Source: DAOTUL01 sp034437435 (GTDB lineage: Bacteria > Chloroflexota > Anaerolineae > Aggregatilineales > Phototrophicaceae). Taken from it: a stretch of DNA of 17,812 nt. Under the pieces are notes generated by a model that searched no databases, had not been told where the DNA came from, and saw only the letters and a program-made list of their open reading frames with translations. Location: the NCBI GenBank assembly GCA_964417785.1, contig CAYQJO010000076.1:1-17812 (forward strand), written 5' to 3'. This document shows positions 6,355 to 14,529 of this stretch, piece by piece. Each line of letters starts with the position of its first letter. Position 1 is the first letter of the stretch. A program made the position numbers and the translations under genes.

Positions 6355-9300
6355 TCAATTCGGCCCTAAACGGACGGCTGGCGCATTGACTGGCGGAAGC
6401 TGCGGCCAGCGCTGGCGCAGCCAGGGTTCGACACTGAAAGTTGCATCCGTGAACCACTGATCGAACCAGCCACCGTTCGGAATATCCGGCAGATGGGGCA
6501 GGGCGGAATCCAGCGCCTCCTGCACCCATACCTGACTCGACTGTGTTGGCAGATCGTTCAAACGCAAGACCGCTTCCATTATATCCAGATCAAGATGGGT
6601 CAAACTACGCGGCAGCCAGTCCATGACCGCTTCCGGGCGCTCGGATACATCCGGCAGGTGCGGCAAAGACGGCTGCATGGCGTAAACACTGACAGTCGGT
6701 GGCTGCCACGCCAATGCACGATACGTGACCAGCAGCCGGTCCGGCGGCGATGCTGCGGCCATCAAATGGTCCAGGCCATTGCCCACATGCGGCAGCCAGT
6801 CGTCTTCGGGCGCATACGTCACCGAGGAGCGGACCAGGCCGGTGCCGGGCAGTCCGCCGTAACCGGGTGTGGTGTTGGGTGCCATATGCAGCACACCGCG
6901 ATCATCCAGATAGGCCCCCGGCAGATTGTATTCTGTTTGCAACCATTCCGGCAGATCAAGCAGGCGCGAAAGCTGGTCGCGGGTTGACTGCCGGATGGAC
7001 AGAATCTGATCCAACAGGGGTTCGATCTCCGCCAATACACCGGTGGGCATGTGATCGGCACGGACTCGATCCGCCGTCAACGTGGATGGACCCTTCAGCG
7101 CAGCCTGGGCGCGTGCCAGCGCAAACAGACCGTCGGTATATCCTGGCTGGCGTTCGCTGACCGGCGGGACCGTCTGGCGTGATGGATAGTGGTAGACATT
7201 GCCATACACATCCGGTCCAAGCGGATCGCGCTGAAGATAACGGCCCAGGTCCGGCATATACACCCGGCTGCCGTCGAAATAGAGATTGGTTCGCGCATCC
7301 CACACCATATCCGGTTGCAGCACTTGCAACGGCGATAGCGTCTGGAACAAAGCCGGGACCGCCGTCCACTGGCAGGGCGCACGCCGCAAATCACTCCGGG
7401 GCGACTGCAAGGACAGCACACGTCCCAGCGGATCAAACAACCACAGCGGCTCGATGGGGGTCTCCTCATCGAAGAAGGTCGCGCTCAGTCCCAGGATACC
7501 GTTACGTCCGTTATTGAGCAGCCAGACGACCGAGTCGCCCTGGGACTGGTAAAAATCGGGCCTTCCGGCGGTTTGTGCGTGGAAGCGTGGTGTTTCGCCG
7601 TCATACGTCGCCAGCAGCACCGCCGACTCACCGGCGTAGACCAGGGTCTGATCGCCAATCGTGCGCACCCGGTTATACAGATCGTAGCTGAAGGTTTCGG
7701 TCACATCACCACGATCAAGCGCAATCAAGCGATTGGCAGCGTCGTAACTGTAAGTCGCGCAAACGGTGTCGGTCGTGCTTTCGCGCACTTCGGTCAAATT
7801 GCCGGCCAGATCATAGGTGAAGGTCTGGCTGACTGTGTTGGCCGGTGGCTGCTGTGCGCCGCTGAAGGCCATCGCCAGCGGTGTCAGGATACCGAGGAGC
7901 AGTGCGCCAAACATGGTTTGCCGCCGCCGGGGTGTATGCATCAACCAGGAAAACAGAGCCAGCAGTACCACCAGCGGCGCGACACTGGCGACCATGGCCG
8001 GCGCACTCAGGCTGATCTCGCGCCGGGTCAGCCGGTTGAGGTCGTCATAGGCGTAACGGATGGTCATCTGAGTGCCGTCGCGGTACTGGCGCGTTTCTGT
8101 CTCGCGCTGCCCCAACGGATCGTAAGTGAAATTCAGCAGGTAAATCAGATCGCCGTCTTCGCGCCCGGTGATGCGCACGGTCAGCAGGCGGTTATCGTTG
8201 TCGTAGCCGTTGACAATCACATACCCGGCACTGGCAGTGTTGAAGTAATCCGACAGCCCGACAATACGCTGCCGCTGCACCAATCCGGTAGCGCCCAGAG
8301 CGTAGTCCATGAACAGGCTGCCGGATGAATACGAGACGCTTTGTGTCTCACCCTGGCGGTTGAGTTGCAGTTCGATAATCTCGCCATCCGGACGCACCAT
8401 CTGCACGATGAGAAGCCGTCCGTCAGGGTTGAGGAAGTAATCGAACTGCGCCTGCTCACCGATTCCGCTAAGGAAGCCGTTACTGTCCAGTGTGAAGGCC
8501 AGCACATCGCCGGTGGCTGTGTCGGTGATGGTGAAACCGGCGGCGCTGTAGGTGTAATCCAGCCGGTGATCGCCCACTGTAACCGACTGCACACGACCCA
8601 GGCTGTCATAGGTATAGACGTCGGGACCGGCCTGGAGCAGGCGCGAACCGGGCATCAGGCCGTCGATTTCAAGTGTCTGGGTGTCATCACCAACCGTAAC
8701 TGCTTCCAACACGCCAAACCGGTTATAATCGAAGGACACGCCCGGCTGTTCTTCGATGCCCCAGGCAGAGATCAGACCATCGGCGTTATAGGCATAATTG
8801 ACCAGTGTATCGCCGTAACGCTGTGCCAGCAGGCGGCCCAGGGTATCGTGGCTGTAGGTCTCCAACTCCTGGCCGCTGTCCTGACAGTCGGCATAGGACG
8901 AACCGTTTTCGGTCTGCGTGACACAGATTCCACTCACCTCATCGAGCGCATTGTAGCGCAGATAGACGCGAATCCCGGTCGGCCCGGCGATGCTTTCCAG
9001 CCGGTTAAGTACATCATAGGTGTAGTTGAAAGTGCGACCGTTGAAATCCTGGTAGATGCTCAGGTTATCGGCATCGTCGTAGGCGTAGGTCTCCACATTC
9101 TGCTCGGCATCAATGCGGCGCACCGGGCGGTTCTGCGCGTCGTATTCGATGCGCTCGATCCCACGCCAGACGGCGTTGGCCTGTTCGCGCACACAGTCAT
9201 CCGGGCGCAAGGGATCGAACTCAGTCACCTCGTCCACACAGACTTCGGTCGTGATGGTTGCCAGCAGACCTTCAGCGTTCATGGTATAGGTCACGCGCTG

Positions 9301-12300
9301 GCCCGGTGAGCGCACGATCACACTGCGCGGCGTGGTGGAAGCATCGCCAGCGACGAAGGAATACACGCGGCTTTCGGTGGACAGGTTCATGGTCGCGCTG
9401 CGTGCCGGATCGTAGGTATAGACCGCATCAGGTGTGCTGACCAGCCGGAAAAGCGCGTCGAAACCGATCTGACGCACGTTGTCCTGGCCGTCGCTGAGGA
9501 CGAGCGTGGGCGAACCGGCAGCGTGATTCAGGGTCCAGCGGCGACCGGGCGTGGCGATAGCTTCCAGCCGTCCCAAAGGATCATAGGTGAATGCCAGCGC
9601 ATCGCCGGAACCATCCACCATATTGCGCAACTGAGCGTTCGCATTGGCGGCAAAACTGCGGCTCCAATCCAGGGCGCTGATCGAGAACGCATTGGGCGTC
9701 GGGTAGCTGAGGTCGATCCGGCGTGCCGGTTGATTGTCAACGACGCTCTGCCACCACGCCACCGGCTGACTGGTCCGATCATAGTGCAGTTCGTGGACCC
9801 GCCCGGCGGCATCGCTGACACGCCACAGCTTGCCGAAACTGTCAAAAGCATAGACCGTCTGGCTGCCACGCGGACCGGTGTAGGTCATTTCATTGCGCAC
9901 ATCGTCATAATCGAAGCGGCGGACACTGCCGGTCGGATCGATGATTCCGGTCAGCCGTCGCGGATCGTCGGGGTCATCATAGAGATAGCTGGTGGTGCTG
10001 CCCAGCGGTGAGATGACTGTCGCCACCTGACCGAGCGCCGTGTAGCCATAGATGGTGGCATCGGCGGTGCGGGCATCCTGTTCCACCGCCAACCGTCCGG
10101 CAGAGTCGTAGGCATAGCGCGTGCCGCGCTGCAAATCATCCAGCATCGAGGTCAATAGATCAGCGCGGTTGTAGGTGAAGGTAAACGAGGCCTCCGGCTG
10201 GTTCTCGGTCTCGATGCGGCGCAGCCGTCCCAGGGTATCATAGCGGTAGTGGCGGGTAATGGCGTGGTCATCGGTCCAGCGGATCAACTCACCGGCACCG
10301 TTATAGGCAAACTGCCATGTGTACGCGCCAAAATTGACATCAACCAGCCACGCGCCCTGTGTCGCAGTGTAGGTGTAGGTGCGGGTGCCATTGGCATCCT
10401 GCACCCGGACGAGCCGCCCATGAACATCACGGGTGATCGCCCGTAAAATATCGCTGGATGCCTCAGCGCAGGTCTGATCCGGGTCTTCCGGATAGACAAT
10501 CTGTTGTGCGCCTGCCGCCAGCGGGCAATAAAGCAGTGTGTGGACGGTGCCATCGCCTTCGGTGATGCGGGTCGGGCGACCGCGAAAATCAAAGGCTGAA
10601 TCAAGCGAGAGTGCCGGTATGGCGGTCTCGCTGCGCAGATCAGGCACTGTCGGCACGACATTCAGGCTCGTTGGACGGCCCCGGTCGTAATCCGACCAGG
10701 TTTGCTCGACCACGCCATTTTGTGGCGCACGCAAAGCCAGCAGCCGGATCGATTCGCCTTCGGGGAAGAACTCCCACAGCGCATCATTCCGGACAACCAG
10801 CCGAAGCTGCCAGCGCAGATCAAAAACAAACTCGGTGGTATCGATCACCCGATCATTGATGGCTTCGCGGCGGAGGATACGCAGGCCGTTGGTGTTGCCA
10901 TAGGTCTCGCTGACATCGTAGTCATAGCGGATGAAATAGCCCGTCCCGTCTTCCACCTGGCGCAGGCGATCCACACCGTCATAGATATAGCGCTGTGTAC
11001 GGCCATAGGGATCGGTGACAATGACCTGATAACCGTTGATAACCACCGGCGCATCAGATTCCAACCCCGGCAGGATCGTCACCGGCTCGTAAGCGTAACG
11101 GGTGGTATGTGACTGCGGCTCGGTGAACGTGTCACCCAATGCCGGCAGCAGCCAGCGCGTGTGACTGAGCAGTCGTCCGGCGTCACCGTAGATGAATGTC
11201 TCACGGCGGAGCGGGGTTCCTTCATAATCGACCACCTGCTGCTCGACCACACGGCCCAGTCCGTCCATCAACGTAATGGTGCGGGTCCGGGTGGCGTCAA
11301 CAGCGGTGACACGGTAACGCACGGTGCCATTCTGTTCGACCAGCGCATATTCCAGGCTGTAAGCGCCGAATAAGGGGTCGTCGACCCCGGTCAGGCGACC
11401 CAGACCATCATAATAATAACGGGTGGTGTGCCATTGACCGCTATCGGAATCGGTCAGGCGGCGTTCGACCACTGATGTGACCAGACCGACCGGATTATAA
11501 GTATAGGCAGTGAGCGTGTCGTCGTCCAGGCTGGTGCGGGTGAGCAGATGGTGGCTCTCATCCCAGCTATACTCGTGGACACCACCGTGTTCGTCAGTCA
11601 CACGCCGGACCCAGCCGCGCTCGTCGTAAGTTACCCCGACTGTCCGGCCATCGGCATAGGTAATCTGTGCCGGACGCCCGTCGCTGTAGTTGACACTAAA
11701 CGCCGGGTAGCCGCCGCGAATGGTCGTGATCTGTGCATCGGGTGTGTACTCAAAGACGATGCTGTTGCGACCGCCATCCGCCGTCAGGCGCGGCAGCATC
11801 CGGTCAAGCAGGTTCCCGTTCCACTGATACTCGATTGGGACCGTCTGGAAGTCGGATGTGCCGGTTAGCGGCGTCGTCTCGGACAGCAGCCTGTAACTCT
11901 CACCGGCGGCCTTGCGCGTGCCGGTATCCCAGCCGTAGCGATAAGTGCGGCTGCGTCCGAATTCGTCCGTCTCGCGCACAGTGATCGCGGTTCCCGCCTC
12001 GTTCAGTTCCGGTGGGCTGACCGCACGCCAGGGCAGGGCGGTTCCGTCGCTGCCCACAATATCGATTTCAATGCCACCCTCATCAGAATAGCGATAGACC
12101 ATACGTGGGCTGACCAACGCACGCGGATCATCATGGCCGATCAAACGCCCCTGGTCGTCGTAGGTGTAGCTGGCGCGGGTGCCATCAGCGTAGACAACCT
12201 GGCTGAGAAAACCGCGCTCGTTGTAGGTGTACCGTGTCTCATAGCAGTTGATACTGACATCACAGGTGCGGGCATCCGGAGCCAGACTCAGATCACGCAG

Positions 12301-14526
12301 CACACTCCGCTCGATGCGGGCCTGATCGTCGTAGTGCAGTTCCAGCCGGCGCATGTTGGGCGCATCGGTGATGATGACCGGTTCACCCAGCGCGGCGGGG
12401 CCGTCGAGCGCGGTGCGCGGATACTGGATCGCGATCATGCGGTTCTCGGTCTCCGCGCCATAACGGATCAGGCGACCGGCACGGTCGAAAACAAAGGTCA
12501 GGCCGTCTGGCTGGCGCAGCACCCAGTCAGGGTCGCTGACGCTCTCGCGTTCCAGCGTCCATCCCGGCATCGTCAGCGCCCGCATGACGCCGCCAGTGAA
12601 ATTCTGATCGGGACTGGTGAAGGTATGGCGCGATCCGCTGGGCGTGGTGAAGGTGACAATACCGCGTGGGGTCCAGGTCAGATCGAGACCGACCGGGTAA
12701 CTGGCACGCGCTTCCGGTGTGACCGGGCGCGAGTTTGTCACCGGGTTGTAGGCGACGTTGTAATCGCTCAAGAACGGCGTGGTCCATCCGGGACCGAAGG
12801 GGCCGCTGATGTCTACTGCACCGCTGTTGTAGCTGCGCGTGAGCGCCAGATCAACGCGGTAGCCGTGCGCACGCAAATCGGTCACCGCATACCAGAGGTT
12901 GCCGTTGGCGGGGTTGGGATGGCCGTTGGGCGGACAGTTCAACGCATCCTGCACGGTGTTGAACGGGTAACACTCGCCACCCAGGTTGTTCAGTCCACGC
13001 GGAGCGTAGCCCGGTTCCCCCGGTCGGGCCGTCCCATCGAACTCAGGCAGGCCCGCCGGTGTGATAATCTCCAGGTAGCTTTCGCTGGCCGGGAGAAGAA
13101 GATTCTGCACTCCTGGCTCGCCGTTCGCTTTGTAGACGATCCACACCACATCGTTCAGAGCTTCCAGCCGTTCCAGGTTCTCGCTGCTGCGGCTGGTACT
13201 GGTGCGCGGTTCATCCAGGAACGTGAGTGTCATCAAATCATCGATCAGGCTGAATCGTTCCAGGTTGATCCAGTCCAGGACGATAGTTGCTTCACGGTCG
13301 CGCAGTTCGATTTCCAGCGGCACATGGACGGCCTGCTCGCCGCCAACCGGCTCCCGAACCATACTCAGATCGACCGCATCCAGACTGATGCTGCGGTCGC
13401 CGATGAGGCTGGCACGCAGCACGCCATTGTGCCAGCGAGTCTCCGAAAGCGGGCGGATTCCGTCCCAATCCATGTTGAGCCGGTGATTGACAACAGTCCC
13501 ATCGGTACGCGGGCCGGTGATCTGAATCTCAAACGCGCTCAAATCGCCGGTGAACGTGACAGCCCGTTGATCCGGGGCCAGGGTGCCGGTGAAGGTCCGG
13601 CCATCGCTCAGACGGAAACCGGCACAGGTCTCGGTGATCCATACCCCATCGATGACGGTCCAGTCGATGCGCCAGCGCAAACCATTGCCATCGACAACGC
13701 TGGTCAGATCACCGTCCTGAAGATCGACCTGATACCCGTAGTCTTCCAGGTAAAAGGTACGCCGGTGACCGTCAATGCTGCCGCTGACCGCCAGATCACC
13801 GCCGATCAACCACACATTGTCGGCCCAGGGGTTGACCAGCACACCATATTGATTGCCCGGTGGATCGAAGCGCACCTGCGCAGCGGTGCCGTTGTGGCTG
13901 GCGACACTGGCGACCGATCCGGGATGCACATGCATGTCGGCGGCTTCCAGGTCGATCAACATTCGCCCATCCACCAACGCCGGTGGGGCAGCCTGGGACA
14001 GTCCGGTGGTGTTATCGCGCAGGGCGAACCGGTCAATTTCGGCAGTACCAGGGAAATCAGCGCGAAAAGCGTAGCGCCCACCCGCACGGTCCACCGGGTT
14101 TATACGGCGAACGATCAGTGTGTGAGCGCCATCCCCCAGCAGCGGGAAGCGCAGTTCGGTGCCAGACATGACCGGCATATACGGGCCATCCGCGTTCATC
14201 CCGGCGAAAAGATTGGCCTCAAGTTGCAGATCAGCGGCCACCGAGTCGAATAGAACCACAACTGCGGACTCCGCTGGCGTGCCGTCGTCGTTCTGCGGTC
14301 GGGTGATGGTAAACGACCAGACATCCGCATACACATCTGCGGGGATTTCGCGCCCGATCATCTGCTGCGGTGCGATGGTGCCGCCGCCGAGTGGCCGGTC
14401 ATAGGGGGTAATCCCCCCGGCCATCAAAGTCCGCACGGGCTGGCAGGTGTCGTCGCCGGGTGTGATCTGACTCTGTGGACTGATGAGCGCCAGCGTAGCA
14501 AGCAAAATACCGATGAGTAACTGCAT
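6355..14526 (-). CDS. Giant secreted RHS/YD-repeat protein (2,723 aa)
   Basis: The N-terminus (MQLLIGILLATLALIS) is a hydrophobic export signal or anchor, although it lacks the usual basic residues. Residues about 30-530 are beta-rich and unassigned. Residues about 533-590 (NPANGNLWY...TRSYNS...GPFGPGWTTPF) resemble the DUF6531 module that precedes RHS repeats. From about 680 to 2330 there are roughly 40 YD-type repeats by eye (for example SYTYDDQGRLIGHDD and HYRYDTLGRLRRIE), which in this family build a hollow beta-cocoon. A two-helix membrane hairpin with an RRR turn (about 2180-2221) interrupts them. An altered RHS core follows (YMPDLGRYLQRDPLG, D2434), then a 275-residue tail rich in Pro and Leu that repeats LPHLPD and is not a toxin domain I recognise. 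The ATG lies 3 nt after the kinase stop (TAAACCATG), so the two genes are probably translated together. Likely role: a cell-surface or secreted structure for adhesion, competition or encapsulation of its tail. The repeat family is certain; the function is not. Confidence 0.95.
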   Translation of the reverse strand: MQLLIGILLATLALISPQSQITPGDDTCQPVRTLMAGGITPYDRPLGGGTIAPQQMIGREIPADVYADVWSFTITRPQNDDGTPAESAVVVLFDSVAADLQLEANLFAGMNADGPYMPVMSGTELRFPLLGDGAHTLIVRRINPVDRAGGRYAFRADFPGTAEIDRFALRDNTTGLSQAAPPALVDGRMLIDLEAADMHVHPGSVASVASHNGTAAQVRFDPPGNQYGVLVNPWADNVWLIGGDLAVSGSIDGHRRTFYLEDYGYQVDLQDGDLTSVVDGNGLRWRIDWTVIDGVWITETCAGFRLSDGRTFTGTLAPDQRAVTFTGDLSAFEIQITGPRTDGTVVNHRLNMDWDGIRPLSETRWHNGVLRASLIGDRSISLDAVDLSMVREPVGGEQAVHVPLEIELRDREATIVLDWINLERFSLIDDLMTLTFLDEPRTSTSRSSENLERLEALNDVVWIVYKANGEPGVQNLLLPASESYLEIITPAGLPEFDGTARPGEPGYAPRGLNNLGGECYPFNTVQDALNCPPNGHPNPANGNLWYAVTDLRAHGYRVDLALTRSYNSGAVDISGPFGPGWTTPFLSDYNVAYNPVTNSRPVTPEARASYPVGLDLTWTPRGIVTFTTPSGSRHTFTSPDQNFTGGVMRALTMPGWTLERESVSDPDWVLRQPDGLTFVFDRAGRLIRYGAETENRMIAIQYPRTALDGPAALGEPVIITDAPNMRRLELHYDDQARIERSVLRDLSLAPDARTCDVSINCYETRYTYNERGFLSQVVYADGTRASYTYDDQGRLIGHDDPRALVSPRMVYRYSDEGGIEIDIVGSDGTALPWRAVSPPELNEAGTAITVRETDEFGRSRTYRYGWDTGTRKAAGESYRLLSETTPLTGTSDFQTVPIEYQWNGNLLDRMLPRLTADGGRNSIVFEYTPDAQITTIRGGYPAFSVNYSDGRPAQITYADGRTVGVTYDERGWVRRVTDEHGGVHEYSWDESHHLLTRTSLDDDTLTAYTYNPVGLVTSVVERRLTDSDSGQWHTTRYYYDGLGRLTGVDDPLFGAYSLEYALVEQNGTVRYRVTAVDATRTRTITLMDGLGRVVEQQVVDYEGTPLRRETFIYGDAGRLLSHTRWLLPALGDTFTEPQSHTTRYAYEPVTILPGLESDAPVVINGYQVIVTDPYGRTQRYIYDGVDRLRQVEDGTGYFIRYDYDVSETYGNTNGLRILRREAINDRVIDTTEFVFDLRWQLRLVVRNDALWEFFPEGESIRLLALRAPQNGVVEQTWSDYDRGRPTSLNVVPTVPDLRSETAIPALSLDSAFDFRGRPTRITEGDGTVHTLLYCPLAAGAQQIVYPEDPDQTCAEASSDILRAITRDVHGRLVRVQDANGTRTYTYTATQGAWLVDVNFGAYTWQFAYNGAGELIRWTDDHAITRHYRYDTLGRLRRIETENQPEASFTFTYNRADLLTSMLDDLQRGTRYAYDSAGRLAVEQDARTADATIYGYTALGQVATVISPLGSTTSYLYDDPDDPRRLTGIIDPTGSVRRFDYDDVRNEMTYTGPRGSQTVYAFDSFGKLWRVSDAAGRVHELHYDRTSQPVAWWQSVVDNQPARRIDLSYPTPNAFSISALDWSRSFAANANAQLRNMVDGSGDALAFTYDPLGRLEAIATPGRRWTLNHAAGSPTLVLSDGQDNVRQIGFDALFRLVSTPDAVYTYDPARSATMNLSTESRVYSFVAGDASTTPRSVIVRSPGQRVTYTMNAEGLLATITTEVCVDEVTEFDPLRPDDCVREQANAVWRGIERIEYDAQNRPVRRIDAEQNVETYAYDDADNLSIYQDFNGRTFNYTYDVLNRLESIAGPTGIRVYLRYNALDEVSGICVTQTENGSSYADCQDSGQELETYSHDTLGRLLAQRYGDTLVNYAYNADGLISAWGIEEQPGVSFDYNRFGVLEAVTVGDDTQTLEIDGLMPGSRLLQAGPDVYTYDSLGRVQSVTVGDHRLDYTYSAAGFTITDTATGDVLAFTLDSNGFLSGIGEQAQFDYFLNPDGRLLIVQMVRPDGEIIELQLNRQGETQSVSYSSGSLFMDYALGATGLVQRQRIVGLSDYFNTASAGYVIVNGYDNDNRLLTVRITGREDGDLIYLLNFTYDPLGQRETETRQYRDGTQMTIRYAYDDLNRLTRREISLSAPAMVASVAPLVVLLALFSWLMHTPRRRQTMFGALLLGILTPLAMAFSGAQQPPANTVSQTFTYDLAGNLTEVRESTTDTVCATYSYDAANRLIALDRGDVTETFSYDLYNRVRTIGDQTLVYAGESAVLLATYDGETPRFHAQTAGRPDFYQSQGDSVVWLLNNGRNGILGLSATFFDEETPIEPLWLFDPLGRVLSLQSPRSDLRRAPCQWTAVPALFQTLSPLQVLQPDMVWDARTNLYFDGSRVYMPDLGRYLQRDPLGPDVYGNVYHYPSRQTVPPVSERQPGYTDGLFALARAQAALKGPSTLTADRVRADHMPTGVLAEIEPLLDQILSIRQSTRDQLSRLLDLPEWLQTEYNLPGAYLDDRGVLHMAPNTTPGYGGLPGTGLVRSSVTYAPEDDWLPHVGNGLDHLMAAASPPDRLLVTYRALAWQPPTVSVYAMQPSLPHLPDVSERPEAVMDWLPRSLTHLDLDIMEAVLRLNDLPTQSSQVWVQEALDSALPHLPDIPNGGWFDQWFTDATFSVEPWLRQRWPQLPPVNAPAVRLGPN

Positions 14527-14529
14527 GGT

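Noticed and set aside
6338..6529. Extended start of the membrane protein at 6529
   Set aside because: This would place 64 residues inside the RHS coding region in another frame. They show no membrane-protein character, and the GTG at 6337 just before the first hydrophobic helix fits better.
7681..12300. Repeated short DNA motifs that could suggest a CRISPR or tandem-repeat array
   Set aside because: They are degenerate copies of codons for Tyr-x-Tyr-Asp in the YD repeats, with irregular spacing and no identical repeat units or spacers.
12133..14253. 706-codon open frame on the + strand
   Set aside because: It lies fully antisense to the RHS gene, and its protein has no recognisable domain and a composition dictated by complementing YD-repeat and high-GC codons. 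Long antisense frames are expected in GC-rich RHS genes.
6355..14526. Calling the RHS protein a toxin with an immunity partner
   Set aside because: No toxin motif is seen in the tail, and the next gene is a 787-aa GT-C-like enzyme rather than a small immunity protein, so the claim is not supported by sequence.
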